From positions 1-64,000 of the forward strand of contig DATJLS010000032.1 of assembly GCA_035509315.1 (NCBI GenBank): a stretch of 64,000 bases of DNA, read 5' to 3'. The stretch is from JAKAWQ01 sp035509315 (GTDB lineage: Bacteria; Pseudomonadota; Alphaproteobacteria; Acetobacterales; Acetobacteraceae). Shown in pieces: positions 29,718 to 38,422 of the stretch. The notes beneath the pieces are model-generated. The model did no database searches and was not told the DNA's origin. It worked only from the letters and a program-made list of their open reading frames with translations. Both the position numbers and the translations under genes were made by a program. Every line of letters starts with the position of its first letter. Position 1 is the first letter of the stretch.

Positions 29718-29880
29718 CCATTGTTTTCCCGCGTGATTCGCGCCTTCGGTGAACCCACCTCCGGCGATCACGCTCTAGAGCGAATTGCGTTTGCACGGGC
29801 TCACGCAATCCGCTCTATGTGTTTGTTTTGCGAGCATCTTCACGCGATCAGCCGATTCCATCTGATCGCGATCTGCTCTA
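29718..29880. repeat. Intergenic repeat copy R2, between two permease genes
   Basis: Begins CATTGTTTTCCCGCG (shared with copy R3) then GTGATTC, and contains GATCACGCTCTAGAG. Nested hairpins: 29778-29790 with 29803-29815 (GAGCGAATTGCGT / ACGCAATCCGCTC, 12 of 13) and 29844-29851 with 29862-29869 (GCGATCAG / CTGATCGC). The terminal GCTCTAG supplies, on the minus strand, the TAG stop of the upstream permease. It separates two genes of one operon that are otherwise tightly packed. Confidence 0.75.
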
Positions 29881-30789
29881 GCGCACCCACCGGCTGACGC
29901 GCCGCGCGATCAGCGCATAAAACCCCATCACAGCCACCATCACCACGATCATGCCAAGCGCGAGTGCCGCTCCGGTCCCTGGCGAAAGCATCACATTGCC
30001 CGAGAGTACGTTGCTGATCTCGACCGGCACCAGCGCGATGATGCCTGAGGTGAGCGCATAGGGCGTGGCATAGGCCGAAAAGGCATTGCCGAAGAGGAGG
30101 ATATAGGCCGAAAGCAGCGAAGGCAGCAGAATCGGCAGCCCGACGAGCCGCCAATAATCCCAGGAGGAAGCGCCGAGATTCTCCGCCGCCTCCCGCCATT
30201 CCCGCCGCAGCGCCTCGAGCGCGGGCGTAATCACAATGATCATCAGCGGGATCTGGAAGTAAGCATAGACGAGCACGAGCCCGGGCAGCGAATAGAGGCT
30301 GAATCCCATGCCATAGAGATCGATCCCGGCTGCCTTCAGCCACGTTGTGATCATCCCGAGGCTGCCCAGGGTCGCGATAAAGGCGAAGGCGAGCGGCACG
30401 CCGGCGAAATTTGCAGCCACGGCGCTGAAACTCGTGACGAGCGAGCCAAGGCTGCGCGGCATGCCTGGGCGCGTCACAAAATAGGCCCCCAATCCGCCGG
30501 CGATCAGGCCGACCAGGGCGGCCAGAGCCGAGAGCACGAGGGAGTTGCGAAAGGCGACCAGCGTCGGCCCTCCACCGAGTCCGGCAACATAGGAGAGGGT
30601 CGGCCCATGATTCCCGGCAAAGGCCTGAAGCAGAAGCCTCCCTGCTGGCAAAATCAGGAAAGCGGTCACGTAGATAAAGAAAGGGCCAATGAACAGAATG
30701 GTAGGGGCCCCGCCCCACCGGACGAACAATCCGGGCCGCAACAAAGAACCCGTGACGTGCGGCGTCACGCCTTGACCATCTTGGTCCAC
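29878..30789 (-). CDS. ABC transporter permease (PotB-like)
   Basis: Inner-membrane permease, about 300 aa with six hydrophobic segments and the EAA-loop stretch REAAENLGASSWDYWRLVGLPILLPSL. The start is a GTG overlapping the binding-protein gene by 25 nt; another GTG seven codons later is equally possible. Its TAG stop is formed by the last bases of repeat copy R2. Belongs with the ATPase, second permease and binding protein in one importer. Confidence 0.88.
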   Translation of the reverse strand: MDQDGQGVTPHVTGSLLRPGLFVRWGGAPTILFIGPFFIYVTAFLILPAGRLLLQAFAGNHGPTLSYVAGLGGGPTLVAFRNSLVLSALAALVGLIAGGLGAYFVTRPGMPRSLGSLVTSFSAVAANFAGVPLAFAFIATLGSLGMITTWLKAAGIDLYGMGFSLYSLPGLVLVYAYFQIPLMIIVITPALEALRREWREAAENLGASSWDYWRLVGLPILLPSLLSAYILLFGNAFSAYATPYALTSGIIALVPVEISNVLSGNVMLSPGTGAALALGMIVVMVAVMGFYALIARRVSRWVR

Positions 30790-31913
30790 TCCGCGGCGAG
30801 GGCCTTTTGCGCCTTCTGGGTCTGCGCGTTATCGGCGAAGCGAGCCTCGGCATAAGGGGTGGCTGGCGGCAAGGCCGCCATCAGCGCCGGGGGCACAACA
30901 CCGCGCTTGACCATGTCCGAGAAGCGGGCGGGATGTGCGAACCCCGCAAGGAACAGGAGCTGACCTTCGTCCGAATAGAGAAACTCCTGCCAAAGCTGCG
31001 CCGCTTTCGGATGCGGGGCATAGCGGCTGATCGCCTGGCAGTAGAACGCCCCATAGGGCGTGGCATTCGCCGGGATCACCGTATCGATCTTCGTCATCCC
31101 CTTGGCCTTCTTTGCCTGAGCGAGATTGAGATAATCCCAGTTGATGACAATGGGCGTCTGTCCTGAAACGAGGCTCGCCGAGGTGGCGGCCGAGGGATTG
31201 AAATTGCCGAGCTTCGCCAACGCCGCGAAATAGGAGATGCCAGGCCCGATATCGTCGAGCGACCCGCCCTCGGCGAGCGAGGCGGCCATCACCGCGGCAA
31301 ACGCGGCCCCGGCGCCGAGGGGGCTGCCGTTCAGCGCAACCATCCCCTTATATTCCGGCTTCTTTAGATCCGGCCAGCTGAGCGGCGCGTTCTTCACGAC
31401 CGAGCGGTTGATGCCGAAGGACATCAGGCCGAAATAATCTCCGTACCACATCCCGCCCGGATCCTTCATCATTGCGGGAATGCTGTCCCAGGTCGCGACC
31501 TTGTAAGGGGTGAAAAGCCCTTGCTGGGCGCCGATCAGCGCGAAGGCCGGCCCCACATCCACCACATCCGGCCCGCGCGCCTGGCCCTTCAGCGAGCGAA
31601 TCGACTGCAACTCCTGCGCCGAGCTGTCGTCAGGCGCGGCGCTGCTGATCGGGATGCCGTATTTCTTCTGAAAAATGTCGATGATGGCGCCGTAATTCGC
31701 CCAGTCGGGCGGCAACGCGATCACGTTCAGCCGCCCCTCCGCCCGAGCCGCCTTGATCAGCACCGGGTCGCTCGCCCCCGCGCCCGCGGCACCGGCGATA
31801 CTCGGAAAGAGTACCGCCGCTGGCAGAATCGCCGCGCCGAGCACACCGGCACCGAGCTTCAGCGTCTCGCGCCGACGGGTCCGAGCGAGGCAGGAATTTC
31901 CACGGTCGGTCAT
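30765..31913 (-). CDS. ABC transporter substrate-binding protein (family 1, PotD/FbpA-like)
   Basis: Periplasmic solute receptor of the importer encoded downstream. The N-terminus has an Arg-rich stretch followed by a hydrophobic segment (RRRETLKLGAGVLGAAILPA), possibly Tat-type, with cleavage near GAAGAG. The mature domain shows AARAEGRLNVIALPPDWANYG, DVVDVGPAFALIGAQQG and PIVINWDYLNLAQAKK, resembling binders of polyamines, iron or phosphonates. 382 aa. First gene of the operon. The ligand is unknown; no neighbouring catabolic gene on this strand points to one. Confidence 0.87.
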   Translation of the reverse strand: MTDRGNSCLARTRRRETLKLGAGVLGAAILPAAVLFPSIAGAAGAGASDPVLIKAARAEGRLNVIALPPDWANYGAIIDIFQKKYGIPISSAAPDDSSAQELQSIRSLKGQARGPDVVDVGPAFALIGAQQGLFTPYKVATWDSIPAMMKDPGGMWYGDYFGLMSFGINRSVVKNAPLSWPDLKKPEYKGMVALNGSPLGAGAAFAAVMAASLAEGGSLDDIGPGISYFAALAKLGNFNPSAATSASLVSGQTPIVINWDYLNLAQAKKAKGMTKIDTVIPANATPYGAFYCQAISRYAPHPKAAQLWQEFLYSDEGQLLFLAGFAHPARFSDMVKRGVVPPALMAALPPATPYAEARFADNAQTQKAQKALAAEWTKMVKA

Positions 31914-32021
31914 TCCGGTCCCCCGAAACTGGCAAGCAGAGCGTCGCTTACCACGCTTCTCGGACGAAAGGATGACGGTTCCGAGACACCTCTTGCCGGA
32001 TCGGGAAGACCTTACAGCGGC

Positions 32022-32963
32022 TTAACGCGCCTTGGGTATGATTTCCAGCGTGTGCCGTTCCGTCCCGCGCAGGAAGCCGACCACCACGATCTTGCCCGCC
32101 CGCTCCTCGGTGAGCAGCCGGTGCAGATCATCGATCGAGCCGACCGCCACCCCGTCGAACGCGACGATCACGTCGCCCGTCTTCAGTCCCGCCGACTGGG
32201 CTGCGCCGTCAGGCACGATCTCTTCCACCCGCACGCCGCTTTCGTGGGCCAGCTTGTGGAACCGCACGAACCGACGCGGCAGCATGATATCGTGTCCGGA
32301 AAGTCCGATCGCCGAGCGCCGCACCCGCCCCTCGCGGATCAGCCGCGAGGCGACGAAGGCCGCCGTATCGGCCGAAATTGCGAAGCAAAGACCCTGCGCG
32401 CCGGCAATGATCGCGGTGTTGATCCCCACCACCTCTCCGGCAGCATTGACCAATGGCCCACCTGAATTGCCGGGGTTGAGCGCGGCATCAGTCTGGATCA
32501 CCCCGTCGATCAGCCGGCCGGAGCGCGCGCGCAGGCTGCGTCCAAGCGCGCTCACGACGCCAGCCGTGACCGTCGCCTGAAATCCGTACGGATTGCCGAT
32601 GGCGACGACGAGCTGGCCGACGGCGAGCCGCCGCGCCTCGCCGAGCCGCGCATCCGCCGGGGCCTCGCCTTCCAGGCGCAGCACGGCCAAATCCGTCTCC
32701 GGATCATCGCCCACCAGCCGCGCGCCCATCGAACGCCCGTCTGGAAATGTCGCCGTGACCCGGCTCTCTCCGCCCGCGACGTGGCTATTGGTGAGCACAT
32801 ACCCATCGGGTGTGAAGACCACACCCGAACCCGTCCCTTTCCCGGCGGCAATATGCAAGACCGCCGGGCCGACCGCCTCCACCGCGCCGATCACCGCTCG
32901 CGAGTAAGCGTCCCTGATCTCGCCTTCGGCACCGGCCGCCAGGGCGATATCCATTCCATCCAT
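32022..32963 (-). CDS. HtrA/DegP-like serine protease with PDZ domain, no signal peptide
   Basis: Trypsin-like protease with a complete triad: His61 (VLTNSHVAGG), Asp91 (DPETDLAVLRL) and Ser167 (NPGNSGGPLVN), followed by one PDZ domain (EIVPDGAAQSAGLKTGDVIVAFDGVAV). At 313 aa it is shorter than periplasmic DegP and starts MDGMDIALAAG, without signal peptide or membrane anchor, so it may act in the cytoplasm. A start further upstream is not available in frame with a signal-like sequence. GAGG precedes the ATG by 6 nt. It stands alone between the ABC importer and the Kdp block. Confidence 0.9.
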   Translation of the reverse strand: MDGMDIALAAGAEGEIRDAYSRAVIGAVEAVGPAVLHIAAGKGTGSGVVFTPDGYVLTNSHVAGGESRVTATFPDGRSMGARLVGDDPETDLAVLRLEGEAPADARLGEARRLAVGQLVVAIGNPYGFQATVTAGVVSALGRSLRARSGRLIDGVIQTDAALNPGNSGGPLVNAAGEVVGINTAIIAGAQGLCFAISADTAAFVASRLIREGRVRRSAIGLSGHDIMLPRRFVRFHKLAHESGVRVEEIVPDGAAQSAGLKTGDVIVAFDGVAVGSIDDLHRLLTEERAGKIVVVGFLRGTERHTLEIIPKAR

Positions 32964-33109
32964 TCCATGCCTCGCTATCCTGCCGGGCCATCGAAGGGCG
33001 CGACCCTGTCGGCATCAGCGCCTTTGCCCGCAGGCCCGACATATCGGCACCCGGGCCCGACTGGACAAGCATCGTCCCCGTCACCCCAGCCAAGCCCTGG
33101 CTGCCGGCG

Positions 33110-33655
33110 CTATCTGGTGCGATGCCCCTTGCTGATCAGCGCATTGGCCGGTTGCGTCGGATCGAGCAGCCGCCGCGCCTGCTCGGCGCCCGACACCGGA
33201 AGTCCTTCCGGGGGCAGCACGCCAAGCTGCACCAGGACGCTCGCCTGGTCCCAGTAGATGTGCTCGTACGTGATCTTGTCGCCATCGAAGCCACACACGA
33301 CGATGGTCGGCACCTCGACCTTGCGCCCCGTGGGCGCGATCCCCGGCGCCATGGCGTCGATCTCGACCGTGTGGGTGAAGGAGAGGATGAACTCATCGAC
33401 CACACGCCCTTGCCCGATGGTGCGCGAGATCAGCGTCGTCTTGGTATCCGGCGGCCAATGGCCGATGAAGTGCGTGCCATAGAAGTGCCTGACCTCTGCC
33501 CCGCCGGTACCCCCGGTCAGAACCGGCACATGCGTCAGGTGCGGCTCCGCCACCATGGTCGCCATGGTCGCCTCGAGGTCTCGATCGACGAACTCGGCCC
33601 TTACATGGGCATCGAACACGGCGCCCGGATCCGTTCCTTGGCCCATTTCCTCCAT
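33110..33655 (-). CDS. NTF2-like/SnoaL-like family protein
   Basis: 181-aa alpha+beta protein resembling the nuclear transport factor 2 / SnoaL superfamily. It starts with a helical segment containing DRDLEATMATMVAEPHLTHVPVLTGG, then HFYGTHFIGHWPPDTKTTLISRTIG and the strand-rich VEVPTIVVCGFDGDKITYEHIYWDQASVLVQLG, a common ending of polyketide-cyclase-like proteins. No catalytic role can be assigned. A strong ribosome site (AAAAGGAGG) precedes the ATG. It lies 24 nt after the PtsN-like gene and so appears to be the last gene of the extended kdp operon, which is unusual. Confidence 0.8.
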   Translation of the reverse strand: MEEMGQGTDPGAVFDAHVRAEFVDRDLEATMATMVAEPHLTHVPVLTGGTGGAEVRHFYGTHFIGHWPPDTKTTLISRTIGQGRVVDEFILSFTHTVEIDAMAPGIAPTGRKVEVPTIVVCGFDGDKITYEHIYWDQASVLVQLGVLPPEGLPVSGAEQARRLLDPTQPANALISKGHRTR

Positions 33656-33679
33656 TTTGCCCTCCTTTTCCGGGTGGAA

Positions 33680-34144
33680 TTATGCGGCGCGCTGGCCATC
33701 GCCGCCGACGAGCGTGGCGAACAGCCGCGCCGCCGAGGCGGCTGAGCCGAGCTGCCGCACCACCTCGGCATCGCTCATCCGTCGCGAGATCGCGGCCAGC
33801 GCGGCGAGATGCTCGCTGCCCGAGCAGGCAGGACTTAGCAGCAGGAAGACGAGCGAAACCGGCTGATCGTCGATGGCATCGAAAGGGATCGGCCGCGCCA
33901 GGCGGACAAACATGCCGAAGAACCGGTCCAGCCCCTCGAGCCGCGCATGCGGCAGCGCGAACCCGCGCCCAAGCCCCGTCGAGCCGAGCTGTTCGCGGCT
34001 TTCGAGCGCCGCAGTGATCTCCGCCCCTGGCATCCGGAGCAGCGCGCCCGCCCGTCGCCCAAGCTCCACAAGCAACGCCCGCTTGTCCGGAACGGCAAGA
34101 TCGGCGACCACACGTTCGGGCGCCACAAGCTCGCTCAGCTCCAT
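33680..34144 (-). CDS. PTS EIIA-Ntr-like protein (PtsN paralogue) in the kdp operon
   Basis: 154-aa cytoplasmic EIIA domain of the fructose/nitrogen class. The phosphorylatable His66 lies in GRGFALPHARLEGL, preceded by ESREQLGSTGLG, both PtsN hallmarks. The C-terminal half (PIPFDAIDDQPVSLVFLLLSP) is also typical. It starts 13 nt after kdpE on the same strand. In E. coli unphosphorylated EIIA-Ntr binds KdpD and stimulates kdp expression (established); placement here suggests a dedicated regulator of this KdpDE pair (inference). No rpoN/hpf genes adjoin, so it is probably not the housekeeping ptsN. Confidence 0.9.
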   Translation of the reverse strand: MELSELVAPERVVADLAVPDKRALLVELGRRAGALLRMPGAEITAALESREQLGSTGLGRGFALPHARLEGLDRFFGMFVRLARPIPFDAIDDQPVSLVFLLLSPACSGSEHLAALAAISRRMSDAEVVRQLGSAASAARLFATLVGGDGQRAA

Positions 34145-34157
34145 CCCCGGCCACCCG

Positions 34158-34904
34158 TCACTTCGCCGCCGGCCCTTCCATCCCGGGCCTGGGTGCCTCC
34201 GGCTCGTCCGCCGCTCGCAACCGATAGCCGACGCCGGTCTCGGTCAGAAGCAACCGAGGCCGCTCCGGGTCCGTCTCGATCTTCTGCCTGAGCGCCCGCA
34301 CATAGATCCTGAGATATTGCACATCCGTCTCTCCGCCCCAGACCTCACGCAAAAGGAAACGATGCGTGAGCACCTTGCCTGCGTGGGCGACCAGGACGCG
34401 AAGCAATTCCCATTCGCGCGGCGAAAGCTTGATTTCCTCCCCGCGTACGGTAACGACCCGCCGTACCAGATCGACCGCGAGCCCACCGCTGCGGAAGACT
34501 GGCAGTTCCCCCTGTTGCGCCAGCCGGTGCCGGTCCGCCGCGCGGATGCGCGCGAGCAGCTCATCCATCCCGAACGGCTTGGTGACGTAGTCATCCGCCC
34601 CGCTGTCGAGCGCCCCCACCTTGGCCCGTTCGTCGCTGCGGCTCGAAAGCACGATAATCGGCAGGGCCGCGTCCGCGGCCCTGAGCACGGGAATGAGATC
34701 GAGTCCATCACGGTCCGGCAGGCCGAGATCGAGCACAACAAGGTCCGCTGCTTTTCTCCTGACCGCGGCCAGTGCCTCGGCTGCCGTCTTCGCCTCTACC
34801 ACGCCATAGCCTTGGCTGCCCAGTCCGGCCCGAAGGAAGCGCAGGATCGCCGGCTCGTCGTCCACCACCAGCACACGCATCGCGGCCGAACCCGGCGGAC
34901 TCAT
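34158..34904 (-). CDS. kdpE: Response regulator KdpE
   Basis: OmpR/PhoB-type regulator of kdpFABC. Receiver domain with VLVVDDEPAILRFL, phosphoacceptor Asp59 in VVLDLGLPDRDG, and the conserved Lys in VTKPFGMDEL. The winged-helix domain includes KLSPREWELLRVLVAHAGKVLTHRFLLREVWG, a KdpE signature, and ends LLTETGVGYRLRA. About 248 aa; the ATG overlaps the kdpD stop by 4 nt, and an alternative ATG lies eight codons in (MRVLVVDD). Confidence 0.97.
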   Translation of the reverse strand: MSPPGSAAMRVLVVDDEPAILRFLRAGLGSQGYGVVEAKTAAEALAAVRRKAADLVVLDLGLPDRDGLDLIPVLRAADAALPIIVLSSRSDERAKVGALDSGADDYVTKPFGMDELLARIRAADRHRLAQQGELPVFRSGGLAVDLVRRVVTVRGEEIKLSPREWELLRVLVAHAGKVLTHRFLLREVWGGETDVQYLRIYVRALRQKIETDPERPRLLLTETGVGYRLRAADEPEAPRPGMEGPAAK

Positions 34905-37576
34905 GGGCCGACCCGTTCCGCCGGAAAGCTCAGGGTAAAGACCGCCCCGGAACGGTCGGTCCGGTTCGCCGCCCGGATGGTCCCGCCCATCGCCTCGACG
35001 AAGCCGCGGCAGATCGCAAGCCCGAGTCCGGTCCCGGCAGGCCGGCGGTCCGACCGCCGCGCACGGTAGAACTTCTCGAAGATCCGCTCGAGATCCTCTT
35101 CCGGAATACCGGGCCCCTCATCGCGCACGGCGATGCGCACTGCGCCGCCTTCGCGCCCTGCGGCGATCCCGATCCGCGATCCCGCCGGCGCGTATTTCGC
35201 CGCATTGTCGAGCAGATTGATCAGCACCTGCTCGAGCAGCACGCCATCCAGCGACAAGAGCGGCAGGTCGGGCTCGATCGCCACGTCCACACGATGCCGC
35301 GCAAGGATGCGATCGCCGCGGGTCAGCGCGGTTCCGATCGCATCCGCGATGTCGGTCGGTACCCGGTTCGGCGCGAGCGAGCCGGCTTCGAGCTTGGTCA
35401 TGTCGAGCAGATTGCCGATGAAGCGGTTGAGCCGCTCCGCCTCGTCGCGGATCAGCCCGAGCAACTCGTCCTGAGTCCGAGGCTCGAGCTTCGCCCCCTC
35501 CGCGGTCAGGCTCGTCGCCGAGCCGAGAATGATCGCGAGCGGTGTGCGCAGATCATGCGAGATCGAGGTAAGGAGCGCCGTCCGCAGCCGCTCGCTCTCG
35601 GCCGCGAGCCGTGCCCGGTCGAGGTCGGAGACGAGCATGATCCGCTCGATCGCGAGCGCTGCCTGACCGGTGAGCGAGTCGAGCAGCCGCCGCTCGTCCG
35701 GCCCGAGCAAGGGGCCCGGCTCCTCGCGGTCGAGCCCGACCACGCCGAGCACGCTCCGCCCGGTCTCGATCGGCACGAAGAGCCGTCGCGCCCCCGGGAG
35801 CGTGTCCGCCCCGCGCCCAGCCTCGCGGTTGTGCTTCCAGCTCCAGGTCGCCGCGGCGAGATCTGCCTCGTCCAGCCGATCCTCCGGCGGATAGCCCGCC
35901 CGCACCGCGAGCTTCTCTCCCTCGGGCAGCAGCAGGACCACCCGCACTTTGAGCATCCGGGCGATCTGGTGGCAGGTTGCCCACAACAGATCATCGAGCG
36001 TCACCGCCACCGCGAGCTTGCGGCTGAAGCCGTAGAGCTCCTCGGTTGTACGTGCGCGGCCGCGCGCCACCACCGCCTGCGCGCGCACGCGCGCCGCAAG
36101 CTGGCTCGCGATCAGCGCCACGGCCAGAAAGAAAAAGAGCGAGACGATGTTCGCCGGGTCGGAGATCGTGAAAGTGTAGAGCGGAGGCAGAAAGAAGAAA
36201 TTGAAGGCAAGCACGCTCATGAGACAGGCGAGCAAGGACGGCCAGAGCCCCCAGGTCACCGCGGCTGCCATCACGGCGGCGAGAAACACCTCCGCCACGT
36301 CGGCGATGCCCACCACGTCGTGCAGCAGAAGCGAAAGCCCGAGCGCGGCGGCCACGACCAGGAGGCTTCCCGCCCAGGCCACCGGGCGGACGGACTCCCC
36401 CGACGGCGTGAACCAGCTCTCCGCCGGCGGCTTCTCCTCGTCCTTTGCCGCGATCACATGCACGCTGATCTCGCCGGCATGGCGGAGCAAATGGTCAGTC
36501 ACCGAGCTCCAGATCGCGGCGAGCCAGCGGAATCGCCGCGGCTGGGCGATGATGATGTGCGTGAAATTGTTGCTTCGCGCATATTCCAGCATCGTCTCGG
36601 CCACGTCCTGGCCGGGAATCGTGACCGCCTCCGCACCCAGTCGCTCCGCGAGACCCAACGCCTTGGTGATCCGCGCACGCTCGGCCGCCCCCATGCGCAG
36701 GCTTCGCGCCGTCTCGACATGGATTGCCGCCCAGGGGGCGCGCAAACGATCGGCCATCCGCCGCGCATGCCGCACCAGCACTGTGCTGCCCGGCTCACCG
36801 CTGATCGCGACCAGCACGCGCTCCCCCGCGGCCCATGGGCCGGCAATCGCATGCCGGCGCATGTAGCTCAGCATCTGGTTGTCGACCCGCTCGGCGGTGC
36901 GCCGGAGCGCCAGCTCGCGAAGCGCGGTCAGATTGCCGGGGGAGAAATAATGGCGGATCGCCCGTTCCGCCTGATGCGGCACGTAAACCTTGCCGTCCTT
37001 TAGGCGCTGGATCAGATCCTCGGGCGTCAGATCGACGAGCTCGATCTCGTCGGCTCGGTCGAGGATCGAATCCGGTACCGTCTCACGCACGCGAATGCGC
37101 GTGATGCTGGCGACCACATCGTTCAGGCTTTCGACATGCTGGATGTTGAGCGTCGTGAAGACATCGATACCCGCCGCCAGGAGCTCCTCGACATCGAGAT
37201 GCCGTTTCGGGTGCCGGCTGCCGGGCGCATTGGCATGCGCCAGCTCATCCACCAGGACCAGACGCGGTCGCCGCGAGAGAATCGCGTCGAGATCCATCTC
37301 CTTGAGCATGCGCCCCTTGTACTCGACGGCCCGGCGCGGAATGATCTCGAGCCCCTCGAGCAGGCTCTCGGTCTCGCTCCGCCCATGCGTTTCGACCACC
37401 CCGACGACGACATCCACACCTTCGCGCCGCCGTGCCTGCGCCACGGCCAACATCGAATAGGTCTTGCCGACACCGGGTGCGGCGCCGAGAAACACCTTGA
37501 GCCGCCCCTCACGCCGCCGCGCCTCCGCCTCCAGCAAGGCATCTGCCGACGGCCGCCGCTCTCCCGACTCGCTCAT
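34901..37576 (-). CDS. kdpD: Sensor histidine kinase KdpD
   Basis: Membrane-bound K+/turgor sensor that phosphorylates KdpE. Order of domains: N-terminal KdpD domain with Walker-type GAAPGVGKTYSML and LVDELAHANAPGSRHPKRHLDVEELL, a Usp-like domain (VLVAISGEPGSTVLVRHARRMADRL), four close transmembrane helices, a GAF domain, and the kinase core with His674 (ISHDLRTPLAIILG) and the ATP-binding FEKFYRARRSDRRPAGTGLGLAICRGF. About 891 aa, normal. The ATG is preferred to a GTG one codon upstream. Separated from kdpC by 140 nt with a hairpin. Confidence 0.98.
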   Translation of the reverse strand: MSESGERRPSADALLEAEARRREGRLKVFLGAAPGVGKTYSMLAVAQARRREGVDVVVGVVETHGRSETESLLEGLEIIPRRAVEYKGRMLKEMDLDAILSRRPRLVLVDELAHANAPGSRHPKRHLDVEELLAAGIDVFTTLNIQHVESLNDVVASITRIRVRETVPDSILDRADEIELVDLTPEDLIQRLKDGKVYVPHQAERAIRHYFSPGNLTALRELALRRTAERVDNQMLSYMRRHAIAGPWAAGERVLVAISGEPGSTVLVRHARRMADRLRAPWAAIHVETARSLRMGAAERARITKALGLAERLGAEAVTIPGQDVAETMLEYARSNNFTHIIIAQPRRFRWLAAIWSSVTDHLLRHAGEISVHVIAAKDEEKPPAESWFTPSGESVRPVAWAGSLLVVAAALGLSLLLHDVVGIADVAEVFLAAVMAAAVTWGLWPSLLACLMSVLAFNFFFLPPLYTFTISDPANIVSLFFFLAVALIASQLAARVRAQAVVARGRARTTEELYGFSRKLAVAVTLDDLLWATCHQIARMLKVRVVLLLPEGEKLAVRAGYPPEDRLDEADLAAATWSWKHNREAGRGADTLPGARRLFVPIETGRSVLGVVGLDREEPGPLLGPDERRLLDSLTGQAALAIERIMLVSDLDRARLAAESERLRTALLTSISHDLRTPLAIILGSATSLTAEGAKLEPRTQDELLGLIRDEAERLNRFIGNLLDMTKLEAGSLAPNRVPTDIADAIGTALTRGDRILARHRVDVAIEPDLPLLSLDGVLLEQVLINLLDNAAKYAPAGSRIGIAAGREGGAVRIAVRDEGPGIPEEDLERIFEKFYRARRSDRRPAGTGLGLAICRGFVEAMGGTIRAANRTDRSGAVFTLSFPAERVGP

Positions 37577-37671
37577 CACTTCGCTTTATATGGCATCGAA
37601 GCAGGGCGGGCTCCCGTCGCATGAGCGCGATGGAAGCCCGCCTGGCGGAGCCAGTGATCTTTTTGGTATGG

Positions 37672-37692
37672 CCCTTGGTGAGGTTCCAAGGG
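37672..37692. other. Intercistronic hairpin between kdpC and kdpD
   Basis: CCCTTGG-N7-CCAAGGG is a perfect 7-bp stem in the 140-nt gap between the pump genes and the sensor pair. Without a U-run it is not a classical terminator, but it could lower kdpDE expression relative to kdpABC. Confidence 0.4.
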
Positions 37693-37716
37693 GCAGAACC
37701 TTCTGGCCTTTCTCTC

Positions 37717-38319
37717 CTAAGAGTGCAGGGAGTCGAGCACGAGATTGAGTTCGAGGACGTTGACGTGGGGTTCGCCGAGGATGCCGAGGAAGCGCGGGGT
37801 GATATGGGAGAGCACGAGCTGGCGCACCGTTTCCTCGGGAAGGTTGCGGGCTTTGGCAACCATCGGCACCTGGAACAGGGCACCGGCGGGGGTGATGTCC
37901 GGATCGAGCCCGCTGGCGGAGTTGGTCACCAGATCGGCTGGGATGGGCGTTCCCGGGTTTTCGGGGGCGAGCGCGGCGGCGGCACTTTGCACGCCGCTCA
38001 CCAGCGCCTTCGAGGTTGGGCCGAGATTGGAGCCCGCGGAATTGTCCGCCGCGTAGGGCACGCTGATGGTCTTGGAGGGGTCTTTCGGGTCCGGTTCGGT
38101 GGTCGCCGAGGGGCGGGGGTGGAAGTAGCGCGGCGAGGTGAATTCCTGGCCGATCAGCGCCGAGCCGATCACCTTGCCGTTGACACGGATCAGGCTGCCA
38201 TTGGCCTGATAGGGAAAGACGGCCTGCGCGATCCCGGTGATCGCGAGCGGATAGGCAAGGCCGGTGATGATGGTCATGGCGATGATCATGACGATCGCCG
38301 GTCGGACATGCTGCATCAT
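37717..38319 (-). CDS. kdpC: K+-transporting ATPase subunit KdpC
   Basis: Accessory subunit of the Kdp pump with one N-terminal membrane helix (VRPAIVMIIAMTIITGLAYPLAIT) and a periplasmic domain. It contains GSALIGQEFTSPRYFHPRPSAT, NSAGSNLGPTSKAL and SASGLDPDITPAGALFQVPMVAKARN, all family signatures. About 200 aa. The start MMQHVRP is chosen since GAGGAGT lies upstream; an in-frame start seven codons earlier lacks a ribosome site. Confidence 0.97.
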   Translation of the reverse strand: MMQHVRPAIVMIIAMTIITGLAYPLAITGIAQAVFPYQANGSLIRVNGKVIGSALIGQEFTSPRYFHPRPSATTEPDPKDPSKTISVPYAADNSAGSNLGPTSKALVSGVQSAAAALAPENPGTPIPADLVTNSASGLDPDITPAGALFQVPMVAKARNLPEETVRQLVLSHITPRFLGILGEPHVNVLELNLVLDSLHS

Positions 38320-38378
38320 GGCGTGGACTCCTCGGAGCATGAGGGGAGGTGGAAGATTACCCCAATCCTGCTCCGGTT

Positions 38379-38422
38379 CATTGTTTTCCCGCGCGATTCA
38401 CACTTACGGGGATCAAGCTCTA
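38379..38422. repeat. Intergenic repeat copy R3, between kdpC and kdpB
   Basis: Starts CATTGTTTTCCCGCG (identical to copy R2) then CGATTCACACTTACGGG and ends GATCAAGCTCTAA. Its last bases provide the complement of the kdpB stop (CTA, read TAG on the minus strand). Shortest copy in the window. Confidence 0.65.

Noticed and set aside
34772..37003. 743-codon plus-strand open frame opposite kdpD
   Set aside because: Arg/His/Asp-rich shadow of kdpD with no recognisable domain; kdpD carries all family motifs.
37672..37692. Intrinsic terminator between kdpC and kdpD
   Set aside because: Stem is only 7 bp and no U-run follows on the minus strand, so readthrough into kdpDE is likely; recorded as a hairpin only.
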